Assembly (NCBI GenBank): GCA_943704495.1
Contig: CALSCR010001883.1
Location: 1-36,087, forward strand
Direction of reading: 5' to 3'
Source of the DNA: Pigoraptor chileana
Lineage: Eukaryota > Opisthokonta > Filasterea
DNA length: 36,087 nt
This document shows positions 12,263-23,062 of the stretch, one piece after another. A program made the translations under genes and the position numbers. A model generated the notes under the pieces. That model did no database searches, was not told where the DNA came from, and saw nothing but the letters and a program-made list of their open reading frames with translations. The stretch's first letter is position 1. Every line of letters begins with the position of its first letter.

Positions 12263-12803
12263 GGCGACGTTTGAAGTACTGGAAAAAACTTGCAATTTGA
12301 CTATACAGGACATTGTAAGATCACTGATACATCTTTTGGACTACGCTACACAGTATCACAGTCGTCGCTGACTTTGGCAAAGTTTGCACGTGCACGTTGG
12401 TAATTGCTGCGTCATGAGCAAGTAGCGTCACTATATCGTCATTACATCACGTGACTTGATTTGGCGGCACGTGATAATGACGAGTATATTTCTCAGGATC
12501 ATACTTCCTAATATGTATTCCTACTGACACGACTTCCAAATAAGGTCCATGGGAGTGTGTCCCGTCACTTGCACATATTTCCTAATGTGGATATGCGAAG
12601 GACCAATCCCGATTGTTTATCACGGACCTTCCCACGCAAACCGGCTGCGGTTTTACGCACGGACGCACAACCGATGATTGTCTTCACAAACACGACGGCC
12701 CCTCACGCCGCTCCACCGCCGATGCCGGCGGGTATAAAGAGTTTGTGGATGCAGTACCACATTCACAACAATCAGCGAGCCGACTAATCTGACCGCAGAG
12801 AAG
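12263..12803. promoter_or_regulatory. divergent promoter between PNO1 and the LPMO-GH18 gene
   Basis: A 541-bp region with no coding sequence. Three CACGTG cores occur within 90 bp: GCACGTGC at 12386-12393, TCACGTGA at 12447-12454 and GCACGTGA at 12467-12474. The last two have starts 20 bp apart, about two helical turns, and lie nearer to PNO1. A TATAAAG box at 12733-12739 sits 65 bp upstream of the chitinase ATG (12804), the right place for a core promoter of that gene with a short 5' UTR. Which gene the E-boxes serve cannot be told from sequence. Confidence 0.5.
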
Positions 12804-15356
12804 ATGGCGTCCATCTTCACAACCGCAGCTGGTGCCGCATGCATCATCGTTGCCATTGCTTGCATTGCCGCACCGTCGCACGCGCACAGCTATGTAAGCG
12901 TACCAGTGACACGTTCCAACCAAGCTTCAACTTGGCGAGGAGAGCTCGTTGGACCCTGTGACAAGGCGTGAGTATCTTCGGCACCATCTGCAATTCGTCA
13001 GCGCATATATTCCGTCGAATCTAATCTGACAGTCTCTCATTGCTCTCTCAGCTACGACGCCAACGCTCCTCGAGTGACAGTCAAGCGAGGGGACGTCATC
13101 ACGATTCAATGGCCGCGGAACAACCATCCGGGTATGGCGGCTGTTGTTAGTGCTTGAATTTTGAGCGGTCTGCTTCATGCTCGTCCACTGACACATAAAT
13201 GCACAATTGCAACAATGTAGGCGGAGTGATTCGTGTGGCATGGTCGCCCGCTACATCAAGCAACGACCCCGCCAGCTTTGATGCTGGCGTGACGAAGTAT
13301 TCTTGCCATGAGTTTCCATGCACTGCGCAGACACAGTGCGACAACGTTATCTCCCCCGGCTGTACCCCCTGCCAGGTCACCGCATCAGTTCCTGCGTTTG
13401 CCGCAGACGGTGTCTGGACTGTGCAGTGGTGAGTATTCACATATGCGGCACCTGCTGTTCTCGTGTCCGGTTTGACTGGTTATTAACTGTTGCTGTTTTG
13501 AATTGCAGGGTGTGGTACGGCGGTGGCTTCGGTCTGAGTCCGTACTACTCATGCATCGACTACACTGTATCTGGAGGCCCGACCGTGGTCAATACTCGCC
13601 CGCAGCCTGTGTTTGTTGGAGGCGATGCCACGTTTGCCCAGACGTGCTGGCTGTGCGCGACATGCGACACAAAGTTCCGTTCCGGACCAACCCTTTCGGA
13701 GCTTGCTTCTGGCTACCGCCCCGGCCCGCCCCAGTCTGCGTCCGCCGCCCCCGCACCCGCAACGTCCAAGCCCAACGGGCCCGCGTCGGCATCGGCTGCG
13801 CCCCCCCCCGCTGCGTCTTCGGTTGCTCCCCCGCCCCCCAAGCCCGATGATCCTAAGCCCCCGCTGCCGAGCGATGACATTTGCAAGGCAGCAGTGAACG
13901 GCATTGCGTGTTTTCCGGGAGATTGCTGCAACCAATACGTTAATTGCCTCGACGGCAAAGCTCACCCTCCCCAGCCCGTGGCGCCAGGAACGCTGTGCAA
14001 GCAGGGTGTCTTGGTGCACACATATGACTGCCCAAATACATGCCAGGCGCCAAGTTACAGCCTCCCCACTGCTGCCATTGTCGGTAAGCCTGCGACTGGA
14101 GCCATTATCTACGACGTGAATAACGCTGCCGCAACCCTTACGGTGAGGGTGGCATTCGTCTTGAGTGTGTTTTTAAAAATTAAATTGGTGTCGTGCATTA
14201 CACACAATTTGTGATGGTTAAGAGGGCCCTCACAACCAAGACTGACATTTTGAACTCCCACTTTGCGCATTTGTTTTCGGGGTGCAGGTCCTGGCAACCG
14301 GCAACGCAACCCAAATTAAGTGGGCGTTCCTTTCTGCTGACGGCCGCACGCCCCTTACGATCGGACCCGCCGTCGATGGCACGTCTCTCTCTGTCGCCCG
14401 CACCACTGCTGGTGAAGGAACCATCCGCGTGACGGTCACAGACTCGCGCGGCGCGACGGCCTCGGACTCTGTTGTTGTGCGCGTCGTTGCCGCCGCTCCT
14501 GATAAGCCGCCCGTTGCCAACGCTGGCGCTCGCCAGGACATTGTTCTTCCGATCAACTCTGTGACGCTGGACGCATCGGGCAGCTCGGACGACAAGGGTG
14601 CTGTAACATACTCTTGGTCGCGCGTCAGTGGCCCGAACACTCCCTCGATTGTGTCGCCCTCCATTGCATCGACGAGCGTTACCTCGCTTGTTGCGGGAAC
14701 ATATGTCTTCCGCGTCGTTGTTAAGGACTCTGCAAACCAGGTTGACCAGGCAGACGTTACTGTGACGGTGGATCTCAATGAGTGCATTGACGGAAACAAC
14801 GGCGGATGCTCAATTCGCGCGACCTGCATCAACTCGTTTGGCAGCCGCCTGTGCACGTGCATGGTTGGATACAAGGGCGATGGAATCAACTGCCAGGTTT
14901 GTACGCATTTCTCTGGTGTGCGTTGTTTGTTTTCCTGCTCCTGTGGCTGTGGTGGTTTCTAACATGTGCCCACTATGTGTTGCAATCCAGCCGGATTCCA
15001 CGAGCGGAGGGTCGACAACACCTGACAATGGACAGCCGAGCAGCAAGCCCTGCACCGGCAAGGACCAGGAGACGCTATGCTGGCCGCGTAACTGCGCCCC
15101 CCAATACTACACGTGCACGCGTGGCGTGGCCAGCGAGAGCGTTCAGACGCAAGCTGGCTATGTGTGCTACGGAGGGAACCTGGTGAAGAAGAACGATTCT
15201 GCCGAGTGCAAGGACGCGCTTCCCGACGGCACGATGACCAATCACACGGAAGACAAGCCCAAGCCAGTGTGTGGCGACGGCTTCTGCTTTGCCCTGTCGG
15301 AGACGTGCTCTTCATGCCCCGCAGACTGTGGCGTGTGTCCCCCTCGGGTGAGTGGG

Positions 15357-15392
<36 letters not shown>

Positions 15393-18241
15393 CAGCGCAT
15401 GCATCCATCCCCTGTTTCAGTGCGCCATCCTTTGTGTCAGTATCGCTGATGTAATTCCATATGTTTGTTTTGTGTTGGTGCAGTGCGGTGACGGCGTGTG
15501 CAGTGGCGCCGAGACTTGCAGCACGTGCCAGGCGGACTGTGGTTCTTGCACGCAGTCGGCAACGAAGCCTTACTTCAACATTGGGTGGGTTTTCCACTTG
15601 TGTTGTGCGTCCACATGCTGTCACGCTCTGATGCGCACTCTGGGTGCTGTCCCAAGCACAGTAAGGATGCAGTGCCCCTATTGGCAATCGGCGTGCACGC
15701 GTATCGGTACTCTTTTTAATTTCTCTGTTTTTGTCTCTGCATGCAGTTATTACACAAATTGGGCGCAATATCGGTCTGGCGGCGGCGGCATGTACAAGTT
15801 TTTCCCCGAGAACATTGACGCGACTCTCTTTACGCATCTGGCCTACGGCTTTGCGAAGGTCACTTCTGATCTTCAGGTGGGTGGGACTGTCGCTTGCGGA
15901 ATGTTTGTGCTGTCTCTCTGTCGGCGCGTGCCTATTGTGGGTGATGATCGCTGGCTGATGTGCTCTTTTGCGGTGTACCATTTCCCATCCGGACTTCAGA
16001 TTGTGCCGTTCGAGTGGAATGATATCATCGACTGGAATCCGGCGCAGGGCATGTACCGCCGCTTCCACGCCCACGTGCGCTCGAAGAACCCGTCCATTCG
16101 CACGCTCATTTCGCTTGGCGGGTGGAATTTCAACGCGGACAGCGCAACCAAAAGCATTTTCACAACAATGGCCGCAAGTGACGCCACCCGCCGCACATTT
16201 GCCAGGTCGGTTGTGTAGCTCTGTTCACTGCATGTTTGCGTTGCCTATACTGCATGGCAATATGAGTGGGTATGGCCTGAGCTGTACCGCATTCTTAAGC
16301 ATTCCACCGTCGCTGTCAACATTTCATTTTCAGGAACTGCATTTCGTTTGCACGCACCAACGACTTTGATGGCGTGGACATTGACTGGGAGTATCCCGGC
16401 GATGTGAGCCAGGGGGGAAACGCCGTCGACAAGGTCAACTACGTCGAGATGCTCAAGGCCTTCCGCGACGAGATCAACAAGGAGACGCTCGCTGGTGGGT
16501 TGCAGCAGCCGGATGCATTTGTGTGATTGGTGCGTAGGCTGTGTTCAACATTGCCTTTTCCCATGTGGCACACACTGACCCACCCTTACTCTGTCATGTG
16601 TCAACAGCTGGCAAGCAGCGCCTGCTCCTGTCCATTGCCGTGGGCGCGGGCGAGAGCACCATCAACAACGGCTACAACGTTGCCGAAATTCATAAGGTTT
16701 GCTACTACTAATCGCTTCCCCATTCTTCGATTGCTTGATTGAATTGTGCGTGCGTCATTGGGCCCGACTAACCGCCCGTCTCGTTTTGCTTTCTCCTGCC
16801 ATGTGCGCAGTCCGTTGATTGGGTGGGGCTCATGTCCTACGATCTGCACGGGTCTTGGGATCCCCAGACGGGCTCGCAGACTGCTCTCTTCGACCCCAAG
16901 TCGACGCTTAACATTGACTTTGCCGTAACAAAGTGGCTGTCGGGCGGAATGCCGCCTGCAAAGCTCGTCGTCGGTCTCGCCAGCTACGGGCGCAGCTGGG
17001 AGCTCTCCTCGCCCACTGTGGCCGGCATGGGTGCGCCCACGCGCGGTGCTGGGCGTGCCGGTCCGTACACGGCGGCCGCTGGCTTTCTCTCGTACTATGA
17101 GATTTTGGACATGATCAAGGCGGGCGCCGTCGTGACGTATGATGACACAAGCAAGTCGATGTATGCCAGTCTCAGCGGGCAGTGGGTGTCGTATGACAAC
17201 GAAAAGACGCTCGGTCAGAAGGTGCGTTCCTCGTTCCTGTCTTTGTGTTTCGACGGTGCATGTCACGTGTGCTGTGCGGGATTGAATCGTCATGTAACAC
17301 GTGCCCTTTGCTCCCTTTGCGTTTCGCTTCCAGGTGGACTACATCATTTCCCGGAAACTCGGCGGGTCCATGTTTTGGGCAATGGACCTCGACGACTTCC
17401 GCAATGCCTATCCCCTCATTGGCGCTGTTGCGCAGCGTCTCTACGTGAAGACGACGGCTCCGGTGAGTACTTCGTATGAGATCGGAACAGGGTGCAGTGG
17501 CAGTCCTGCGTAGTTTTGTTTTTGTGAATTTCGCCACTGAATTTGTTTTACTGTCCCTTCTTTGCGCAGCTTGCGGCCGTTGTGCGCCTGGACAATTCCG
17601 TGAGCACCAACCCCCAATCCCTCAACTTTGCGATTGCGGCAGCCCTTGCGACGCAGGCTAATGTGCCCGCGTCCTCTCTGCGTGTGCTTTCAACTGACAC
17701 TCAGGCCGACGGTTCGCAAAAGGTGTGTGTTGTGTGAGTGCGATGGCAAAGGTGTGTGGGATGTGTCTTGTGCCATTGCTTACTGGTGGTGCATGCAATC
17801 AACGCGTCATTTCGCAGGTCGAGTACGTCATTGTCGAATCGTACGAAAAGCCCTCGGCGCAGATTGGCCAGCAGATGGCCGCCACGTGCGGCAGCACAGG
17901 CAGTGACGGCGTCGTCGTTACTCAGAATGACGGTGGGTTCTGCTGCTTTGGTCTTGCTGTGTGTCCAGATGCTTGAATGGTCTCGTTGGGCATCGTCTGA
18001 CACCCCTCTCCCCTCCCTGCTCGCAGTTTGCTCTGTGTATGGAAGCAAGTCGTCTGGGCTTCCCGGGTGGGGCATTGCGCTGATTGTGGTCGGCTGCGTC
18101 GCCGTGGCAGCGGGCGTTATTGTAGGCGCCGTCGTCTTGTCTCGCAAGTCGCAGGGGTCACGCATGCGCGCCGACAGCTTTGGCGGTAACAAGCGACGTG
18201 TTGAGGGATCGCAGGCCGAACTCAACATCCTGCACCCGTAA
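12804..18241 (+). CDS. type I membrane protein: LPMO-like domain, chitin-binding-like modules, PKD, EGF, GH18 chitinase
   Basis: Sixteen exons join in phase to 1253 aa: 12804-12967, 13052-13131, 13221-13428, 13509-14142, 14288-14896, 14991-15347, 15484-15584, 15747-15876, 16000-16205, 16334-16494, 16608-16696, 16811-17221, 17334-17462, 17570-17722, 17818-17932 and 18027-18241. A signal peptide ends at SHA, so His28 becomes the mature N-terminus, as in lytic polysaccharide monooxygenases. A second His is in NNHPGG (His80), and the domain closes with PYYSCIDYTV. A Pro/Ala-rich linker follows, then two Cys-rich CBM19/CBM14-like modules (about 270-330 and 584-640). Between them are a PKD domain (about 440-522) and a cbEGF (524-565, starting DLNEC). 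Two CGDGxC repeats lead into GH18 (714-1086). There the catalytic DGVDIDWE is intact (Glu849), as are SLGGW and MSYDLHG. A SEA-like stretch, one TM helix (about 1198-1220) and a 33-residue tail end the protein. Chitin or own-wall remodelling is inferred. Confidence 0.9.
15361..15391. repeat. (TG)15 microsatellite in intron 6 of the GH18 gene
   Basis: An uninterrupted run of 15 TG units starting 14 nt after the splice donor of intron 6 (15348-15483). Dinucleotide GT/CA runs are common in introns throughout this window, and this is the longest perfect one. Confidence 0.9.
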
Positions 18242-18628
18242 CGCACGTGACCGCCGCCCTCATCGGGTCTCTCCTTCTCTCTCACTTTGCACTGTCATAT
18301 ACACTGAATTTTTGCCCTGTTGTTGGGCTAATGAAGCATAAAACCGTTTTTTAAAGGATCCTTTGTTTATTTAAACAGCCATTATTATTTGTTGGGATTC
18401 ACGTACTAGGGTTATGCGTAGGCTTATGGTAATAAGGGTTAGGCTCTGATGAAAAAACTGAAGGTGAACAATTGTTTCGGATAGTCTGATTCGTGAAACA
18501 CTCGAGTTGCGGACAAACCAACAACTAGTCGCCCTTCGATGAAGCACTGAGGACAAACGGCTGCTGGCGTTGTGGCAGCAATTGCAATACGCCGCGCACG
18601 TGCTTGCTTGCGTTTCCACAGATCGTTC
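18242..18628. other. intergenic region between the GH18 gene and ELP2
   Basis: A 387-bp gap between two genes in the same direction. It should hold the 3' end of the chitinase transcript and the promoter of ELP2. It is AT-rich around 18300-18470 with a TTTAAA patch and two AGGGTTA blocks. I see no convincing coding frame, TATA box or RNA gene. Confidence 0.55.
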
Positions 18629-21600
18629 ATGGACCCCGAGTATGTCTCTGCGGGCTGCAACCGCGTGCCTGGCTGCGCCGCGTGGTGTGCGTTGCCATCC
18701 CTCGTAGCATATGGCGCGTGCCAGTCGGTGGTCATCTTTGATCCTGCAGAGGATTGCGAAGACGGTGCATCGCGTGTCGTGCGCACGTTGCATGGTCATG
18801 GCGGACGCGTAAACTGCGTGCGGTGGGCGGAAACCGACAATAGGGTGGGTGGGTTTGATTCCGTTGCGATAGGTCGGGAGGTTTGACTCCGTTGCAATAG
18901 GGCGGGTGGTTTGATTCAGCTGGGCATGCGCTCGTGGCTGTGTCGGTTGGGCATGCTCGGCTGGCACAAGGGCGTGTATTGACTGGCCTTGCACCGCGGC
19001 GTACAACTACTTTGCGTTTCGCTCTGCGTTGTGTGTTATTGCAGGTTGAGCTTCTCTCTGGCGCCGCGGACGGCAGCGTCCTATGCTGGTCGTCCGCCCG
19101 AGCGTCCCCCGAGGCGCTTTCGCAGTCTGCAGCGCTGAAGGGCCATACTGCCTCTGTCACCGCAATCGACGTTGTGTTCCACTTTGGGCGGCACATCGCC
19201 GTCACGTGCGCTGCGGACGAGACAGTGCGTGTGTGGGAGCGCATCCTGGGATGTGATGAGTGGGTGTGTGTGCAGACTATTGGGCGCGAGCTAGGGCTGT
19301 CGGGCTTTCAGCATTGTGCAGCCTTGTCGTGTCTTCCTCATGGTGATGGTGATGGTGCAGGCAAATACACACTCACAGACGGCGTCAGCTCAGCCACGGA
19401 GCGCCCGAGCAGCGCAGCTCCATTGCTGCTTGTCTTGGGCGGCACGGATTGCACAGCTCACGTGCTCGTCAGGGCAGTGGCGTCGCTGCCATTTTCACGT
19501 GCCCTGGTGCTGCGGGGCCACGAGAATTGGATCCGGGGTGTGTCTGTGGCACACACGGCCCCAAGTGACGGCACAGGCCGGCGCGGGCGTGGCGATGCGC
19601 TCATTGCGACGGCCGCCCAGGACCACTATGTCCGCCTGTGGCGCGTGGAGGTGCTTACGGGAGATGCGGGACGCGCGGCACTGTCGCGTGACGCTGCGGT
19701 TGGTGCTGATGATCTCAGCAGCAGAACGCACGTCGCTGCTGTAGGCGGCGCGGCTGATGGGGCTGTGCTGCGTGTGTCCCTCGAGTCGGTCATCAGCGGC
19801 CACGACGACTGGGTGTACAGCGTCTGCTGGCACCCACCTGTGCCCGCGCAGCCTGCAGACGGGGCGCACGGTGCGCAGAGTGCATTTGTGCAGCCCCTCG
19901 CGCTGCTTTCCGCGTCCATGGACAAGTCCGTCATGATATGGCGCCCTGATCCGCGCTCCGGCGTGTGGATCAACAGAGTGAGTGTTAATGCGTCTCACGT
20001 TTGGATATGTCGACTCGTGAAAATTTTTCATAGATGGTTTTTTCTCTTGGAGAGTCGCATCTGCCAATGAGGCGATTTGCCTGCTCCCCCTATCCGACAG
20101 GTGTGCTTGGGGCATCCATGTCTCATGTGATTGAATTTGTACTTTACTGCAGGCGCGCATGGGCGAGCTTGGCGGTCGGACGCTGGGACTGTATGGCGCC
20201 ACTTTCGGCCCTGGCGGCCGACACGTGATTGCCCACGGGTACCAGGGCGCATTCCACTTCTGGTCCGACTCAGCCTCTGTATTGTCCGCGGATTCCTCGG
20301 ATGTGCGACGCACATCTGGCGCTCGCGACCGTGCGTGGGCGGCCACTTTATGCCGGTGACGGATGTTGACTGGGGCGTTGGTGGCGGGCGCTGTGTGCTG
20401 TCCGTGTCCGCCGACCAAACGGCGCGCGTGTTTGCCCGTCATGCACACGGCGACGGTAGGGAGCTGTGGCACGAAATGGCACGGCCGCAGATCCACGGGT
20501 TTGATCTCAAGTGCGCGCGCTTCCTCGGCAAGAAGACACCCCGGATGGCAAGCGGCGCCGAGGAGAAGGTCATGCGCGTGTTTGATGCTCCATCACTCTT
20601 TGTTGCGGCCATGGGCGCCCTCGGGGTTCCCTGCGACGCCGACCAACCCCACCGCGCACTCGGCGCAAGCGTCCCTGCGCTTGGGCTGTCCAACAAGGCC
20701 GTCTTTTCTGGCCAAGGGACGGGCGATGTCGGCAGCGTTAGTGGCAGTGGCAATGACGGGGGTGGCGAGAACGACGAAGACGATCCGTTTGCGCGCGAGA
20801 ACCCGCCGGCATTCCAGGCCGACGCTGTGCTGTCTCCCGGTGACGTACCCCTCGAGGGCCATCTCATGCAGAACACGCTGTGGCCAGAAACTGCAAAGCT
20901 CTACGCGCACGGTAACGAGCTTGCCTGCATGGCGGCAAATTCCGACGGTACGCTCGTGTACAGCGGGTGTGCTGCAAACAGGCCTGATCTTGCAACGCTG
21001 CGTGGGTGGCGGGTGGACGGTGCTGGGAGTGCTCACAAGGACAATGCGGCGGACGGTGCGGCGGTTTGGGTCGACGCAGATCCGCTGCCGGCACACCAGC
21101 TCACGGTCACGTGCATTGCATTTTCGCACGACGACGGTTGGATTGCGGCCGTTTCACGAGACCGAATGTGGACCCTCTTTCGCCGCGATCCAACTGAGGG
21201 TGGTGGGTGTTGCGCCACATGCGGATGTGAAGCTTCTTTTTGTCATTGTATGTTGTGTGGTGTTTGCGAGCAAGTCCTATCCGCCTCCGCTGAGTGCGAT
21301 TGTTGTTCTTTTTTTTTCATTCTGTCAACAACATCTGCTGTTCTTGATTCCGTGTAAGGCATATTGAACGTGCTAATAATGGTTGGCTGGCGGCGTTTTG
21401 TGGCTATGGACAGGCGCGCCTCGGTACTTGTTCCATTCGAAGCGCGAATGTCACGAGCGCATCGTGTGGGCTGTGTCGTGGTCTCACGACGACAAGTTCT
21501 TTGCAACTGCCTCCCGAGACAAAACGGTGTGTGAATTTGCAAGAAATGAAAGTTTCATCATAGTTCTCAAGGCGTGCCCCTATCGACCGCTGTGAATGCT

Positions 21601-22422
21601 TCTCTGGAGCTGACCACGCCTTCTCTTCGTGTTTACGGCGTTCTCGCCTGGGCAGATCAAAGTGTGGGCGGCAACTCAGACCGGCGAGTGGGCGCTGGCT
21701 CACACGTTTCCCAAGCAGAGCGACAGCGTAACGGCTGTCGATTGGGCTCCCGCTCTGGCGAACGGAAGGTCGGCTGCGCTGTTGTTGTTGTTATTGTTGT
21801 TGTTGCTGCTATGTTGTTGTTATTGTTGTTGTTGCAATAATTTTTGCCCTGTGTGTGTTGGGGGGGGGGGGCTCCTCTGTGTCCTGGGCATCCCACAGAA
21901 GTATGGTGCTCACACGTGCTCACGTGCTCATTGTGCATGTGCCAGATACCTTCTTGCGGCCGGATTTGAGAATGGCGCTGTGCGTGTCTTTGCGTGCCCC
22001 GTGGAGGACGTCACCAAGTGGCAAAATCACGCAAGCACGGATGAGTTGTGGGTTCATTGGCTGCGCTTACAATTGCATGCATGCAACTGTGTACCTGTTG
22101 TGCTTCAATGTCACGGGCGATTGTGGTTCTCGTGGCCAGTCATCTGCACAAGATGAGGGTATGCGGCGCTGCGTGCCTTGCATGTTTCCGATGATGGATG
22201 CATTGGTGTGCCCTGCCCCATCTCTCTCATGAATGCCCTGCCTTGATGTCGTGCTTGTTTGCGGCACACTCATGCAGCACATCCCACGGACTGACTGTGA
22301 ACAGAGTGGTTTGGCAACCGGCATCGGCAAACGAAGTCCCGGGGGCAGGTATCCGCAGACTTGCTTCCTGTGGCGACGATCATTGCGTCCGCGTGTATGC
22401 CGTCTCTGTTGGGGCAGAGTGA
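18629..22422 (+). CDS. ELP2: Elongator complex subunit 2 (WD40 protein), with apparent frameshift in exon 3
   Basis: ELP2 is the double seven-bladed WD40 subunit of Elongator, which makes the carboxymethyl modification of wobble uridine in tRNA. Seven exons: 18629-18844, 19045-19977, 20153-21202, 21414-21526, 21656-21768, 21946-22044 and 22278-22422 (about 890 aa). Family hallmarks are GCNRVPGCAAW near the N-terminus, DKSVMIWRPD, RMGELGGRTLGLYGATF, LWHEMARPQIHGFDLK, VPALGLSNKAVF, HLMQNTLWPETAKLYAHGNE, LTVTCIAFSHDDGWIAAVSR, IVWAVSWSHDDKFFATASR and the C-terminal LASCGDDHCVRVYAV. The frame from 20153 (through GYQGAFHFW, ending at a stop at 20359) and the frame carrying GGHFMPVTDVDWG and the rest differ by one base. 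The switch falls between about 20265 and 20335. No AG acceptor lies in that interval, so an intron does not explain it. A sequencing or assembly deletion of one base is likeliest; a broken gene is the alternative. Confidence 0.88.
18841..18926. repeat. three tandem ~28-bp repeats at the ELP2 exon 1/intron 1 junction
   Basis: Imperfect copies at 18841-18869, 18870-18897 and 18898-18926 share the core GTTTGAYTCCGTTGC and an upstream TAGGN(C/T)GGG block. The first copy includes the last four exon bases and the splice donor itself; the second copy carries a second GT donor-like site at the same relative place. Confidence 0.75.
21781..21871. repeat. (GTT)n-rich tract plus G12 run in ELP2 intron 5
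   Basis: Positions 21781-21833 are almost pure GTT with GTTATT and GCT interruptions, starting 12 nt after the splice donor. A run of 12 G follows at 21860-21871. Both are inside the intron between exons ending at 21768 and starting at 21946. Confidence 0.85.
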
Positions 22423-23062
22423 AGGCTCCAATTTCTATGTCAATGTACCTCATACAACGGTATGCGTCCATGTTTTGCAAAGGCAAGCGCAGAGGGAGAG
22501 ATGCACACTACTGAAAACGCGGTCCGGGGACGCCCCCATTGGTCCGTTTCATTGACAGGCGCAGCAATCAAAGCACCGACCACCCGGTCGTATCATACAC
22601 ACACCATAGCCCACGCACCCCTCCCCCACCCGGATGCGCCAGGTTAACCCCGCCCCACTGATGTTGGGCGCAGGCATATACGCAGCAACGCACACACAAA
22701 TGCTGCATCCACGCTGACAGACGCAGACTCAAACTCAGATCACAAAAAAAAAACACAGGCACGGCCCGCGCACAAAAAAATTGGCAACCGTGCACGACAG
22801 TGCCACACAACAACAAGGGCCGCACTGGCCTGCAACTGACAAAACTCCACGCAAGAGACACAAGATTCGTAAAACGGTCGATACAAGAGACAACGGAACA
22901 AATGAGTAAGGGCGGGCTGGCCGCTATGCTGCAACGCCCAGCAGACCAAAGGCACGCACACGGCAAAAATTACGTCGATGCAATGGCATCAGACACAGCG
23001 CCCTGCTTTGCACCGTCTCGGTGTTGCATCCGCTCCCATTCGCACTGCTGTCAGATGGACGC
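22423..23062. other. intergenic region between convergent ELP2 and ATP synthase e genes
   Basis: A 640-bp gap between two stop codons, the largest convergent gap in the window. It holds the two 3' UTRs. There is an A10 run near 22744 and CA-rich stretches near 22598 and 22690. Open frames here have no recognisable composition or family sequence, so I call no gene. Confidence 0.5.

Noticed and set aside
12811-13440. Long minus-strand open frames opposite the LPMO-like exons
   Set aside because: They are shadows of the plus-strand exons and have no family sequence; the plus-strand gene is phase-consistent through all exons.
14959-16074. A 371-codon minus-strand open frame over the GH18 gene
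   Set aside because: It crosses several well-supported introns and exons of the chitinase, is rich in Arg/His/Ser/Thr with no recognisable motif, and is explained by GC-rich codon use on the other strand.
20280-20340. A tiny intron to explain the ELP2 frame change
   Set aside because: No AG dinucleotide lies in the interval, and removing sequence before the upstream AG at 20272 would delete the conserved AHGYQGAFHFW block.
22423-23062. A small gene in the gap between ELP2 and ATP synthase e
   Set aside because: Open frames are short, overlap simple repeats and contain no recognisable motif or splice pattern; the region is probably 3' UTRs.
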